From WJLC01 sp964600865 (GTDB taxonomy: Archaea; Nanobdellota; Nanobdellia; Pacearchaeales; GW2011-AR1): 42,972 nt of DNA. Below, piece by piece: positions 33,247 to 42,676 of the stretch. The stretch covers positions 1 to 42,972 of the forward strand of contig CAZRJP010000002.1 of assembly GCA_964600865.1 (NCBI GenBank), given 5' to 3'. Position 1 is the first letter of the stretch. Each line of letters starts with the position of its first letter. A program made the translations under genes and the position numbers. A model generated the notes under the pieces. That model made no database searches and was not told where the DNA came from. It was given only the letters and a program-made list of their open reading frames with translations.

Positions 33247-35661
33247 TTATTTAAAATCTACTCTAAACTTTTTGCCTTGTTTTATTTTTATAGAATGAGT
33301 CACATTCTTTAGGTCTTCTAACAATCCCTTTTTAATAAGACTATAATCTTTCTTTGTAAGAGTCAACTCAATATCAGAATTCATGGATTTTTTTGCCTCT
33401 GTTTTCTTTTGCCTTACTTTAGTTATAATCTCTATTAATTTTTCCCAAACAGGCTTATTAAATTCCTTATCAGGTAATTTTAATTCCTTAATTTCAGGCC
33501 AAGAAGAAATGTGAATACTTTTTTCCTTTTCATGTCCTTTATCCTTAAAATGCTCTTGATAAATTTCTTCAGTAATAAATGGCATTATTGGTGCAATCAT
33601 TTTAACAACAACTAATAATGATTTATAAAGAGTATATTGTGCAGATTTTTTACTGTTTCCTTTACCTTGATAAACTCTCTTTTTAACAATCTCAAGATAA
33701 TTATCACAAAAATCACTCCAGAAAAAGTGTTCAACCTTTTGCTTGGCTTTTGAAAGTTCATACTTTTCAAAATCATTTGTCACTTTTTGTATTAGCAATC
33801 CTACCTTAGTCAAAAACAACTCATCAATTTTTTCTAATTTACTATGCTTTTTTTTATCAAAATCCTCTAAATTCATAAAAACAAATTTTGAGGCATTAAG
33901 CAATTTTCTAATTAACTTTTTTCCTGTGATTAAATCCTTATCTGAAAAAGATGTTGCCACTCCTGGACCAATTGAGGCAGAAAGATATCTTAATGCATCT
34001 GCACCATGTTCTTCAATGACCTCTGTAGGAGAGATTCCATTTCCTCTTGATTTTGACATTTTGTGCCCATCTCTTCCTAGAATCCACCCATTAATGTAAA
34101 CATTTTTCCAAGGATTTTTATTGTAATGCAACTGAGATTTTACAATAGTATTAAAATCCCAAAAAGTGATTATGTCTTGTCCGTTTCTCCTTATATCAAA
34201 AGGCTTATCTTTAATCTTATCATAGATTTTTGTCTCTTTTAATAAATCTTTAACAATCGTTGGAGTAAGTGCTGAAGTTGCCCATGTATTCATAATGTCT
34301 TTTTCAGGGACAAAATCATTAGAATCACACTTAGGATTAGGACATTCTTCAACAGGGGGTTTAGATTCAAGAGGGTCTATAGGCAAATCTTTTTCATTTG
34401 CTAAAATAACCTCATCACACTTAGCACAATACCAAACAGGAAAAGGAATACCAAAAGGTATTTGCCTAGAAATACACCAATCCCATTTTAAACCCTTAAC
34501 CCAATTATTATACCTATTAATCATATTGTCGGGAATCCATTCTATCTTTTCTCCCCATTTCAACATCTTCTCCTTTAAATCCAAATATTTAATGAACCAT
34601 TGTTTTTTGTTGATAAATTCTATTTCTGTTCCACATCTTTCACAAACATTTACTGGATGTGTAATTTTTTCCTGATTAATTAAAAGCCCTTTTTTCTTCA
34701 AGTCCTCTAAAATTGCTTTTCTCGCTTCCTTAATTTTCATTCCCTTGTACTTTCCTGCTATATCCCTCATCTCTCCTTCTGAGGTTATTGCTTCTTTTAT
34801 TGGAAGATTGTATTGTTTCTGCCATTCCATATCTGTCTGGTCCCCAAATGTAGCACAGTAAGCAATGCCTGTTCCTTTTTCCATATCTACTTCTTCATCT
34901 TCTAAAATAGGTACTTCAATATCAAACAAAGGAATTTTTGCTTTTTTTCCTTTCAAATGCTTGTATCTTTTATCTTTAGGATTGTAAAAAACAGCAACAC
35001 TTGCAGGAAATAATTCTGGTCTTGTTGTAGAAATAATTAAATCCTCTCCATCTGCTTTTATTTTAATATCATTAAAAGTACTCTGAACATCTTTATCCTC
35101 TAATTCTACTTGTGCAATTGTAGTCTGACAATTAGGGCACCATAAAGCAGGAGCATCTATTCTATATTCTCTTCCTTGATTATAAAGATCAATAAAACTT
35201 TTTTGAGAAATTCTCCTAGCTCTTTCACCAATTGTCGAATAAAATATATCAAAATCTGCAGAAATTCCTAATCTTTTAACCTGCCTTAAAAATTCTGGAA
35301 TATATTTTTCTTTAATTGTTTTTAGAGATAATTCAATAAAATCCTCTCTTTTCATTTTTTTAGAATCTACTTTATTTTCCTTTTCTACAAGTTTTAAGGT
35401 AGGCAGACCATTATTGTCAGTTCCAAACGGATTCAAAACATTAAACCCTTGCATTCTCTTAAACCTAACAAAAAAATCCTGTTGTGAGTCTCCAAAAGCA
35501 TGTCCCATGTGAAGGTCTCCACTTATTGTTGGTGGAGGAGTATCAACAGAAAAAACCTTTTTACTATCCTCTTCAGAATCAAATTTGTAAATATCATTCT
35601 TCTCCCAATACTTCATCCATTTATTTTCTATTTTCTTAAAATTAAACTTCTTTTTAGCCAT
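33247..35661 (-). CDS. valS: Valyl-tRNA synthetase
   Basis: An 804-residue class Ia synthetase. The HIGH-type motif is HMGH (51-54) within DTPPPTISGDLHMGH, and KMSKSRGN is in the C-terminal third. WDWCISRQIPFGIPFPVWYC and the ENTWATSALTP-like DIMNTWATSALTP segment are ValRS signatures. Zinc-binding CPNC, CERC and CAKC knuckles are present. Slightly short for archaeal ValRS, without the coiled-coil C-terminal arm. It starts the long minus-strand block. A symmetric TTTTAAAA box (35683-35690) is 22-29 bp upstream. Confidence 0.95.
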   Translation of the reverse strand: MAKKKFNFKKIENKWMKYWEKNDIYKFDSEEDSKKVFSVDTPPPTISGDLHMGHAFGDSQQDFFVRFKRMQGFNVLNPFGTDNNGLPTLKLVEKENKVDSKKMKREDFIELSLKTIKEKYIPEFLRQVKRLGISADFDIFYSTIGERARRISQKSFIDLYNQGREYRIDAPALWCPNCQTTIAQVELEDKDVQSTFNDIKIKADGEDLIISTTRPELFPASVAVFYNPKDKRYKHLKGKKAKIPLFDIEVPILEDEEVDMEKGTGIAYCATFGDQTDMEWQKQYNLPIKEAITSEGEMRDIAGKYKGMKIKEARKAILEDLKKKGLLINQEKITHPVNVCERCGTEIEFINKKQWFIKYLDLKEKMLKWGEKIEWIPDNMINRYNNWVKGLKWDWCISRQIPFGIPFPVWYCAKCDEVILANEKDLPIDPLESKPPVEECPNPKCDSNDFVPEKDIMNTWATSALTPTIVKDLLKETKIYDKIKDKPFDIRRNGQDIITFWDFNTIVKSQLHYNKNPWKNVYINGWILGRDGHKMSKSRGNGISPTEVIEEHGADALRYLSASIGPGVATSFSDKDLITGKKLIRKLLNASKFVFMNLEDFDKKKHSKLEKIDELFLTKVGLLIQKVTNDFEKYELSKAKQKVEHFFWSDFCDNYLEIVKKRVYQGKGNSKKSAQYTLYKSLLVVVKMIAPIMPFITEEIYQEHFKDKGHEKEKSIHISSWPEIKELKLPDKEFNKPVWEKLIEIITKVRQKKTEAKKSMNSDIELTLTKKDYSLIKKGLLEDLKNVTHSIKIKQGKKFRVDFK

Positions 35662-35682
35662 GAAATACCTACAATAAGAAAC

Positions 35683-35690
35683 TTTTAAAA
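35683..35690. promoter_or_regulatory. Symmetric TATA-like box between valS and Sec61-beta genes
   Basis: TTTTAAAA lies in the 51-bp divergent gap, 22-29 bp from the valS ATG and 23-30 bp from the Sec61-beta ATG. No other box is visible, so one palindromic element may direct two leaderless transcripts. Confidence 0.5.
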
Positions 35691-35712
35691 ACTATCTGTC
35701 TCTAATAAAAAT

Positions 35713-35868
35713 ATGGCAGAAAACTCCGCTAATCTTTCAGCATTTGGGGGCTTAATGAAATATGAAGAAGAATTCCCTAGTTTATTTAATCTTAAACCAA
35801 CACATGTTATGTTATTTATTGCATTAATAATAACACTAAGAATATCTTTAGGAGTGATATTTACTTAA
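35713..35868 (+). CDS. secG: Preprotein translocase subunit Sec61-beta (SecG)
   Basis: A 51-residue tail-anchored protein: short polar N-terminus, the family box GGLMKYEEE (12-20), PTHVM and one membrane helix (33-50). This is the archaeal Sec61-beta pattern, where a Gly-Leu-x-x-Tyr-x-Glu-Glu box precedes the helix. It is part of the SecYEbeta channel. The NAC gene begins 1 bp after the stop, linking two nascent-chain-handling genes. Confidence 0.85.
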   Translation: MAENSANLSAFGGLMKYEEEFPSLFNLKPTHVMLFIALIITLRISLGVIFT

Positions 35869-35869
35869 A

Positions 35870-36211
35870 ATGATTCCAGGACTAGGTGGTTTAGGCGGAG
35901 GTCTAAATCCAAAAAAAATGCAGGCAGTTATGAAAAAAATGGGTATTGATCAAGATGAAATTCCTGCAAAAGAAGTCATAATTAAAAAAGAAGATGGGAG
36001 TGAAATCCAAATAACAAATCCTTCTGTTACTAAAATAACTATGAAAGGGCAAGAGACATTTCAAATAGCAGGAGATATTTCTGAAAAACAAGGAATTAGC
36101 GAGGAAGACATTAAAACAATAATAGATAAAACAGGGTGTAGTGAAGAAAAAGCAAAAAAAACCCTAAAAGAAACAGAAGATTTAGCTGAATCAATCATGA
36201 AACTCTCTTAA
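35870..36211 (+). CDS. nac: Nascent polypeptide-associated complex protein
   Basis: 113 residues. Gly-rich, basic N-terminus (MIPGLGGLGGGLNPKKMQAVMKKMGI) that contacts the ribosome, NAC beta-sandwich (VIIKKEDGSEIQITNPSVTKITMKGQETFQIAG) and C-terminal UBA (SEEDIKTIIDKTGCSEEKAKKTL). Archaeal NAC forms homodimers at the ribosome exit. It is co-transcribed with Sec61-beta. Confidence 0.95.
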   Translation: MIPGLGGLGGGLNPKKMQAVMKKMGIDQDEIPAKEVIIKKEDGSEIQITNPSVTKITMKGQETFQIAGDISEKQGISEEDIKTIIDKTGCSEEKAKKTLKETEDLAESIMKLS

Positions 36212-36277
36212 ACTGGTTTTTTAATAATTAAACTAAAACACCATAATATATTTGAATTAATAATCACTCTCTATTAT

Positions 36278-36748
36278 ATGGAAAAATTCTTAGACAACCT
36301 AATTGAGGCAGATAGAATAATTAAAAAAACAGATCATATGATATATGTGAGTTACTCTTTAGTTAAAGATAAAAAAATTCTTTTAAAAGTGCTTATAGAA
36401 ACTAAAAAAGCCATTGTTAAATGTATTAACTATATCTTACAATATGAGTATTTATACAAAAGAATCCGTTTATCAAAAGATCCAAAGGAGAATCTTAGAA
36501 CATTTAAAGTAAAATGTGCAAAGAGATATGATATTAATATAAATGAAATAAAATTAATATCTGAGTTATTTCAAATAATCGACTTACATAAGAATTCTCC
36601 AATGGAATTTAAGAAAAAAGAAGCCATTGTGATCCTTTCTGAAGAATCTAAACCAAAAAAAATAACTCTTGAAGACATAAAAGAATTTGTAGAATTATCA
36701 AAAAATATTCTTAAAAAGATAAAAAAAGCACGAGAAATATGGTTTTAA
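36278..36748 (+). CDS. Helical protein of unknown function, paralogue 1
   Basis: 156 residues, largely helical and basic, no membrane segment. The N-terminal block KTDHMIYVSYSLVKDKKILLKVL aligns with ADHLLYVSLKYTKTCDVIRNLL in the next gene, and the C-terminal blocks (TLEDIKEFVELSKNILKKI versus DLEQLKEYADMLEKFI) also match, so the two are paralogues. I do not recognise the family. It lies 66 bp after nac and precedes minD in the same direction. Confidence 0.7.
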   Translation: MEKFLDNLIEADRIIKKTDHMIYVSYSLVKDKKILLKVLIETKKAIVKCINYILQYEYLYKRIRLSKDPKENLRTFKVKCAKRYDININEIKLISELFQIIDLHKNSPMEFKKKEAIVILSEESKPKKITLEDIKEFVELSKNILKKIKKAREIWF

Positions 36749-36858
36749 GGTGTTTTTTTAAGTAAAAAAAGATTATTAATGCAAATTTGATTAGAAAAGT
36801 ATAAAAACCCTAATATCTTCTTAAATCGTGCATCAAAATAGGTGTTTTTTAGGTTTTT

Positions 36859-37299
36859 ATGGAAAAAATAATGCAAGAAAAAATAAGTGCAGACCACTTA
36901 CTTTACGTGAGTTTAAAATATACAAAGACATGTGATGTAATTAGAAATCTCCTTCTAAGATGGAAAAATATGATTAAAACTTCTATAAATAAAACATTAG
37001 AACATGCTAAAAAGAAAAAAAAGATATCTTCTGTCCCTACTAGTCCAGTAAAAAAAATAGAATCAATGAAAAAACTATTCAAAAAAGACAAAAACATAAT
37101 GAAAACTATCAAATTCTATGAAATGCTTAGAAAACTTGAAAATTTAAGAACAAATAGGATTGGAGAATTTAGAAAAAATGTTTGTTTAAAAATATATTAT
37201 CAAGGAAAAGAGATTAATGTTGATTTAGAACAATTAAAAGAATATGCTGACATGCTAGAAAAGTTTATAAGTAATACTAAACAATTTCTTCTATCGTAA
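36859..37299 (+). CDS. Helical protein of unknown function, paralogue 2
   Basis: 146 residues, helical and Lys-rich, clearly related to the preceding protein (shared DH-x-x-YVS box and C-terminal helix). The middle has a short Ser/Pro spacer (SSVPTSPVKK). A TATA-like aagtataaaaacc (about 36796-36808) is some 50 bp upstream, so this gene has a short leader with aggt before the ATG. It is followed by the MinD-like gene after 59 bp. Confidence 0.7.
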   Translation: MEKIMQEKISADHLLYVSLKYTKTCDVIRNLLLRWKNMIKTSINKTLEHAKKKKKISSVPTSPVKKIESMKKLFKKDKNIMKTIKFYEMLRKLENLRTNRIGEFRKNVCLKIYYQGKEINVDLEQLKEYADMLEKFISNTKQFLLS

Positions 37300-37358
37300 G
37301 AATCAAATTCTTACAAAATTAAGTAAAGAATATAAAGGCAAATAATTTTATTTATAAA

Positions 37359-38147
37359 ATGGCAAAAATAATTATAATATCATCTGGAAAAGGCGGCGTA
37401 GGAAAAACAACTACTGCTATTAATCTTGGAGCTGCAATGAATCATTTTGGTAAAGATGTTTTAATTGTTGATGGAAACCTAACAACACCAAATATTGGGG
37501 TTCATCTTGGTTCTCCAGAAGTTCCTATAAATCTAAATCATATATTAAATGGTGATGCAGAAGTTGCAGAAGGCATTTATGAACATGAATCTGGATTAAA
37601 AATAATCCCTTCATCATTATCTGTAAAAGAATTAGAAAAACTAAAACCAGAAAAATTAAAAGACCTTGAAAAAGATCTAAAAAAAGTTGCAGATTATATT
37701 ATTGTAGATAGTGCCGCAGGACTAAGTAAAGAAGCTACATCTGCCATAGAATTAGGAGATGAATTAATAATTGTATCTAATCCAGAGATGACTGCAATAA
37801 CAGATGCATTAAAAGCAGCAAAAATAGCAAATAATATGAAAAAAGATATTAAAGGCGTTATTATGACAAGGGTTAAAAAAGATCATGTTGAAATGTCTCC
37901 AGAGACAGTAAAAGAAATGTTAGAGATCCCTATCTTAGGAATGGTTCCCGAAGACATAAGAATTAAAGAAGCACTAAATGAAAAAGATGCAGTAATTCAC
38001 ACTCAACCAAAAAGTAAATCTGCTAGAGCATATAAAGAAATAGCTGCTCAAATTCTAGATGTAAATTATGATTCTTCTCAAGATAAAGAAGGATTTTTTG
38101 AAAGAATACTTAATGCATTTGGAATTAATTCAAAAAAGAACAAATAA
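37359..38147 (+). CDS. minD: MinD/ParA-type ATPase
   Basis: 262 residues of the deviant-Walker-A class: SSGKGGVGKTTTAINLG (8-24), switch I VDGNLTTPNIGVHLG and switch II DYIIVDSAAGLSKE. The signature Lys of GKGG is present. A C-terminal segment (EGFFERILNAFGI, about 243-256) looks like a membrane-targeting amphipathic helix, as in bacterial MinD. Archaeal MinD paralogues position cellular structures; no MinE or partner is recognised here, though the two helical paralogues upstream could be partners (inference). Confidence 0.9.
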   Translation: MAKIIIISSGKGGVGKTTTAINLGAAMNHFGKDVLIVDGNLTTPNIGVHLGSPEVPINLNHILNGDAEVAEGIYEHESGLKIIPSSLSVKELEKLKPEKLKDLEKDLKKVADYIIVDSAAGLSKEATSAIELGDELIIVSNPEMTAITDALKAAKIANNMKKDIKGVIMTRVKKDHVEMSPETVKEMLEIPILGMVPEDIRIKEALNEKDAVIHTQPKSKSARAYKEIAAQILDVNYDSSQDKEGFFERILNAFGINSKKNK

Positions 38148-38152
38148 AAAAC

Positions 38153-38500
38153 TTAACTAATTTTCATTCCTGGTTCTGATTCTTTTCCGGGATTTAATAA
38201 TGAAACCTTACTATGATCATCATTACTCGCAGCTAAAAGCATTCCCTGGCTTGTTATACCCATTAATTTTCTAGGTTTTAAATTAACAATCATTACTATT
38301 TTCCTATCTTGCAAATCTTCCTTAGAATAATATTTTTTTAATCCAGCACAAAGAGTTCTTTCACCAAATTCTGGGCCTACATCTACTGTCATTTTATAAA
38401 GTTTATCAGCTCCATCTATATCTTCTACCTTTTTTATCTGAGCCACCCTTAAATCTAACTTACTCCAATCATCAAATGATACAATATTTTCTTCACTCAT
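38153..38500 (-). CDS. MetRS C-terminal tRNA-binding domain protein
   Basis: 115 residues forming an EMAP/Trbp111-type OB fold: LDLRVAQIKKVEDIDGADKLYKMTVDVG, then RTLCAGLKKYY, IVMIVNLKPRKLMGITSQGMLLAAS. This domain binds the elbow of tRNA and is usually fused to MetRS or separate beside it in archaea. Here it is a separate gene with an 8-bp overlap to metG, so the subunits are made together. Confidence 0.93.
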   Translation of the reverse strand: MSEENIVSFDDWSKLDLRVAQIKKVEDIDGADKLYKMTVDVGPEFGERTLCAGLKKYYSKEDLQDRKIVMIVNLKPRKLMGITSQGMLLAASNDDHSKVSLLNPGKESEPGMKIS

Positions 38501-39950
38501 TTTTATCTTTTTTAACCTCTATCTTTTCAAAAAGAATGCTTTCTTTTTTAATCTTGTCCTTAGAAAATTGATTTATTATTTTTTCAGAAGATTCAGGTAT
38601 AAATGATTTCAAAAATTCTGCTATTTGCAAAATACTCTTTTTTAAATTAAATAAAACCTCCTTATCCTTACTCTTCCATGGTCTTTTCTCTTGAACATAC
38701 TCATTGCAAATATCAATAAAAGCAAATATCTCATTTAATGCCTTATCTATTTCATAATTCTCCATTAATCCTTCAATTTTTTTACGATTTAATTTTTCAA
38801 TTAACTCATTCTTATCTCCTTTTTCAACACCATATTTTTCTATTAAACCACTTACACGAGAGATTAAATTTCCTAACTTATTAGCTAACTCATTATTATA
38901 TCTTTCAACTAAACCTTTTTCAGAAACATCTCCATCATGCCCAAAAGGAATATTTCTTGCCATATAATATCTAACAGCATCTGCACCATATTTTTCTATA
39001 AGTTCCTTAGGATCTAAAACATTCCCTATACTTTTACTCATCTTTTTTCCGCCAACAGTAAAAAACCCATGAATAGCAAGATTTTTTGGTAAAGGCAAAT
39101 CCATTCCCATTAATAATGCAGGCCATATTGTTGCATGAACTCTAAAAATATCCTTAGCCATTAATTGAACATCTGCAGGCCAAAATTCCTCAAACTTATT
39201 ATTAATTTTTAGTCCAGTAACATAATTCCAAAAAGCATCTGGCCATACCCAACTACAATGATCCTCATCAAAAGGAAGTGTAATCCCCCAATAAACCTTT
39301 TCTTTTAATCTAGAAATAGAAATATCCTCTAATCCAGATTCAATAAATTTGATTATCTCTTTTCTTCTCTTCTTAGGAACAATATTATACTCTCCACTTT
39401 TTATTAATTCTAAAAGTTTATCTTGAAACTTAGAAAGCTTAAACATATATGCCTCTTCTTTTTTTAACTCTGGTTTCTTATTGTGCAATGGACATTTTCC
39501 GTCCTCTAAATCTTTTTCAGTTAAATACTGTTCACAACCAACACAATAATAAGATTCATAACTTCCCTTATAAATTAATTTTTTATCATATAATTTTTTA
39601 AGCATATCTTGAACGATTTTTTCGTGTTTAGGATTAGTTGTCCTAATAAAAAAGTCATTAGAAATATTCAATAATTTAAAAACTTCTTTCCATTTTTTCA
39701 CTATCTCATCAACAAATTCCTTTGGTTTCTTTTCTTTTTCTTCAGCTATATCCTGAATTTTTTGACCGTGCTCATCTGTTCCTGTTAAGAAAAAAACATC
39801 TTTTCCCTTAAACCTATTCCATCTAGCCAAAATATCTGCAAGTAATGTTGTGTAAGCTCCTCCTAAATGAGGTGCGGCATTAGTGTAATAAATTGGTGTT
39901 GTGACATAAAATTTATCTTTATTTTCCTTACTGTTTGATTTCTCCTTCAT
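38493..39950 (-). CDS. metG: Methionyl-tRNA synthetase, catalytic subunit
   Basis: 485 residues. The N-terminal Rossmann core has PHLGGAYTTLLADILAR (27-43), where the HIGH motif reads H28-L-G-G31, with Gly instead of the last His. One zinc knuckle is visible (CVGC at 136-139, CPLH at 153-156). KMSKSIGN is at 303-310. The anticodon-binding helices follow (NELANKLGNLISRV, RPWKSKD). The tRNA-binding extension is on the separate downstream gene. All else supports MetRS, so the HIGH variant is the only odd point. Confidence 0.93.
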   Translation of the reverse strand: MKEKSNSKENKDKFYVTTPIYYTNAAPHLGGAYTTLLADILARWNRFKGKDVFFLTGTDEHGQKIQDIAEEKEKKPKEFVDEIVKKWKEVFKLLNISNDFFIRTTNPKHEKIVQDMLKKLYDKKLIYKGSYESYYCVGCEQYLTEKDLEDGKCPLHNKKPELKKEEAYMFKLSKFQDKLLELIKSGEYNIVPKKRRKEIIKFIESGLEDISISRLKEKVYWGITLPFDEDHCSWVWPDAFWNYVTGLKINNKFEEFWPADVQLMAKDIFRVHATIWPALLMGMDLPLPKNLAIHGFFTVGGKKMSKSIGNVLDPKELIEKYGADAVRYYMARNIPFGHDGDVSEKGLVERYNNELANKLGNLISRVSGLIEKYGVEKGDKNELIEKLNRKKIEGLMENYEIDKALNEIFAFIDICNEYVQEKRPWKSKDKEVLFNLKKSILQIAEFLKSFIPESSEKIINQFSKDKIKKESILFEKIEVKKDKNE

Positions 39951-40025
39951 AAAAAAGAAAAAATAAACAGGTATAAAAATCTAACTAAAACATCAAAGAA
40001 TTAAAAGAAATTATCAATTAATAAC

Positions 40026-40412
40026 TTATTCATTTAAAGACTTCTTCATTTCCTTTTGAATCTTTTTTTGAACATATGCTTCTAATCCATCTCTCCCAAT
40101 TGTTTTTCTGTCATAAAGTCTTTCATCTTTTCTTATTTTACCCTTATAAATATTAGAAAGATTTCTTTCATCAATATGTACATAAGATGAAAAACTCATC
40201 ACGCAATAATTAAGATTCGCTGCATCTCCTGTTCTTTTCTCTAATTCATCTACAGGGGATAATTCATTGATTATTCTTGAGGAGATATTTCTTATTTCCC
40301 TATTGTCATTTATTATAGAAAAATGATATTGGATGTTTTCATAGCTAGGATTAGGAATAAAATTCCACCAAAGCTGTCTCTTTATTTTATGCTTTTTTTG
40401 CTCTGATCCCAT
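40026..40412 (-). CDS. Protein of unknown function
   Basis: 128 residues, soluble, basic at both ends. Notable elements are RQLWWNFIPNPSYENIQYHFSI near the start and a NYCVMSFSSYVHIDERN segment. No known family or membrane segment recognised. It is divergent from the MFS transporter gene across 111 bp of AT-rich DNA with ttttataaaaatt (about 40435-40447), a plausible TATA box for it. Confidence 0.6.
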   Translation of the reverse strand: MGSEQKKHKIKRQLWWNFIPNPSYENIQYHFSIINDNREIRNISSRIINELSPVDELEKRTGDAANLNYCVMSFSSYVHIDERNLSNIYKGKIRKDERLYDRKTIGRDGLEAYVQKKIQKEMKKSLNE

Positions 40413-40523
40413 AGATTATCCTAATCAAAATTCTTTTATAAAAATTATTGTAGACTATTGCAATCAATAAATATAAAAGACACAAGAAACTTTCAAAAAT
40501 ATAAAATATTATAAAAAGAGGTT

Positions 40524-41915
40524 ATGGCAAAGAAAAAACCAGAAGATTCAAAGAAAGTAAAAAAACTTAAACACCAAGCCAGGCGAAGAAGCATTAGAGA
40601 AGGTATATTTGCAGCATCAGAAAATTCATTTGGTTTTAGATTTTTATCCCCTTTTGCAATTGCAATTAATGCAAGTAATTCAATGGTTGCTATGCTAGGT
40701 TCTATCACAGGTCTTCTTGGACCTTTAAGCCAATTATTTGGTTCAAAATTAATAGATAAATACTCTAGAAAGAAAATCCTCCTTAAAGCAATCTTCTGGG
40801 CAGCACTAATATGGTTACCTATGATTCTACTGGCAATTTTATATCATTATAACCTAGTAAGAGGAGTTTTACCTCTGATGTTTATTTTCTTCTTTGGAAT
40901 AAGAGTTATCTTAACTAACATAGGGGCTCCTGCATGGTTTTCATGGATGGGAGATATTGTAGATGACGAATTCAGAGGGAGATGGTTCTCTAAAAGGCAA
41001 TTAATTGTAGGATTTATATCTATAATATTAGCAATTGCCGCGTCATTCTTTTTGGATTTTGTTAAAAACTATTCTTTAACAATGGCAGGATTTGGTATAT
41101 TATTTGCATTAGCAATGATCTCTAGGTTAACTTCTTGGAAATTACTAAAAGGCCAGTATGAACCAAAACTAGAATTAAAAAAAGGAGAAGAATTTCCTTT
41201 CTTAGACTTTCTACTAAAATCTCCAAAAAATAATTTAGGAAGATTCACTCTATTTAGGGCCAGTCTTGCATTTGCACAAGCAATAGGTTCTTCTTTATTT
41301 GCAGTTTATCTATTAAGAACAATTGGATTTGATTATAAATTTTATATGTTTATAACAATAGCCGGAACAGTATTCTCATTATCTCTAATTGAATTATGGG
41401 GGAAATTCGCAGATAGATATGGAAATTATACTACACTTATAATAACATCATTCTTTATCCCTTCTATACCTATATTATGGATACTTTCAAGATCACCAAT
41501 ATATCTTATTCTTGTTCCTTCTATTATTGGAGGGATAGCATGGGCAGGATTTAATCTTGCTTCAAGTAATTTTATTTACGATAACACCTCTCCTGAGAAA
41601 AGGGGAAGAGTAGTATCTTATTATAATATGTTCCTAGGAATAGGGACATTCCTTGGAGCAGGACTAGGAGCTATTTTAATCAAATATATTCCATCATTCT
41701 TATCCTTAGAGCCAATTGTAATCATCTTTATTATATGTGGTTTAGCAAGAATGGCAGCAATAATGATGGGATTATATAATATTAAAGAAGTGAAAAAAAC
41801 AAAAAAGTTTAAGAGAAAATCCCTAAAAAATATTATCTTAAAAGAAACACCACGCACTCTACACGAAGAAGCACATCAAATAATGTCTATTAAAAAATAC
41901 CTAATAAATTCATAA
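40524..41915 (+). CDS. Major facilitator superfamily transporter
   Basis: 463 residues with about 12 membrane helices in two halves and a longer loop near residues 212-235. The loop after helix 2 reads LIDKYSRKKILL and that after helix 8 reads KFADRYGNYTTL, the usual MFS D-R/K loops. The N-terminal 30 residues are cytoplasmic and basic. Substrate unknown. gaggt 3 bp before the ATG gives it a ribosome binding site. Confidence 0.88.
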   Translation: MAKKKPEDSKKVKKLKHQARRRSIREGIFAASENSFGFRFLSPFAIAINASNSMVAMLGSITGLLGPLSQLFGSKLIDKYSRKKILLKAIFWAALIWLPMILLAILYHYNLVRGVLPLMFIFFFGIRVILTNIGAPAWFSWMGDIVDDEFRGRWFSKRQLIVGFISIILAIAASFFLDFVKNYSLTMAGFGILFALAMISRLTSWKLLKGQYEPKLELKKGEEFPFLDFLLKSPKNNLGRFTLFRASLAFAQAIGSSLFAVYLLRTIGFDYKFYMFITIAGTVFSLSLIELWGKFADRYGNYTTLIITSFFIPSIPILWILSRSPIYLILVPSIIGGIAWAGFNLASSNFIYDNTSPEKRGRVVSYYNMFLGIGTFLGAGLGAILIKYIPSFLSLEPIVIIFIICGLARMAAIMMGLYNIKEVKKTKKFKRKSLKNIILKETPRTLHEEAHQIMSIKKYLINS

Positions 41916-41974
41916 TAAACTAATTAAACAAAAATTATCCAAAAACTTTTAAACAAGGTAATAGTTTTCTAAAT

Positions 41975-42631
41975 ATGTTCAAAAGAAAATGTAAGAAATG
42001 TAAAAAAATCATCAATAAAAAATTTGATTTCTGCCCTTATTGTGGAACACCTGTAAAAAACAACTCAAAAGGTAAATGGGGATTTTTAGGGAAAGACGAC
42101 ACTCTTAACCAAAACATGAACTCCTCAGAAGATTTCTTTGGTTCAAAAATGTTAAACAAATTTATAGGAAATGCAATGAAAATGATTGAAAAAGAAATAC
42201 AAAAAGACTTTGCTAAACAAAATAAAAATAAAAATAAGAAAAATCTTCAAATATATATCAATGGAAAAAGAATACCTATAGGTAAAAGAAAAGTAAACAA
42301 TATTAGGAAAAGGAAACCCAATAAAAAAAGAAAGAAGAAAATTTCGCTTCCTGAAAAAAAACTAAAAAACTTTTCCAAATTACCTAAAGAAACCCCTCAA
42401 ACAAATGTTAAAAGATTATCAGATAGTATTATTTATGAAATAAATATTCCTGGAGTTAAATCTAAAAAAAGAATTTCTATAAGACAATTAGAAAACAGCA
42501 TTGAAATAAAAGCTGTTACTAATGACAAAAAAAAGGCCTATCATAAAACAATAAATGTGGGGCTTCCTATTGTAAAATATAATTTAAAAAAGAAAAAACA
42601 AAAACTAATTCTTGAACTAGCCACGAAATAA
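41975..42631 (+). CDS. Zinc-ribbon plus Hsp20/CS-like domain protein
   Basis: 218 residues. A short zinc ribbon (CKKC at 6-9, CPYC at 20-23) starts the protein. A flexible, Lys/Asn-rich linker follows (about 30-145). The C-terminal 72 residues (SDSIIYEINIPGVKSKKRISIRQLENSIEIKAV ... VKYNLKKKKQKLILELA) are a compact beta-sandwich like small heat shock/CS domains, with the EINIPGV strand that resembles the Hsp20 box. It may be a protein-binding adaptor; the usual oligomerising ends of Hsp20 are missing. Confidence 0.7.
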   Translation: MFKRKCKKCKKIINKKFDFCPYCGTPVKNNSKGKWGFLGKDDTLNQNMNSSEDFFGSKMLNKFIGNAMKMIEKEIQKDFAKQNKNKNKKNLQIYINGKRIPIGKRKVNNIRKRKPNKKRKKKISLPEKKLKNFSKLPKETPQTNVKRLSDSIIYEINIPGVKSKKRISIRQLENSIEIKAVTNDKKKAYHKTINVGLPIVKYNLKKKKQKLILELATK

Positions 42632-42676
42632 ACCCAAACATCAAACAAAATATGACATTTTCCTTAATTCATAAAA

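Noticed and set aside
34295..34675. A 126-codon plus-strand frame inside valS.
   Set aside because: Antisense to conserved ValRS motifs, no family, and no promoter.
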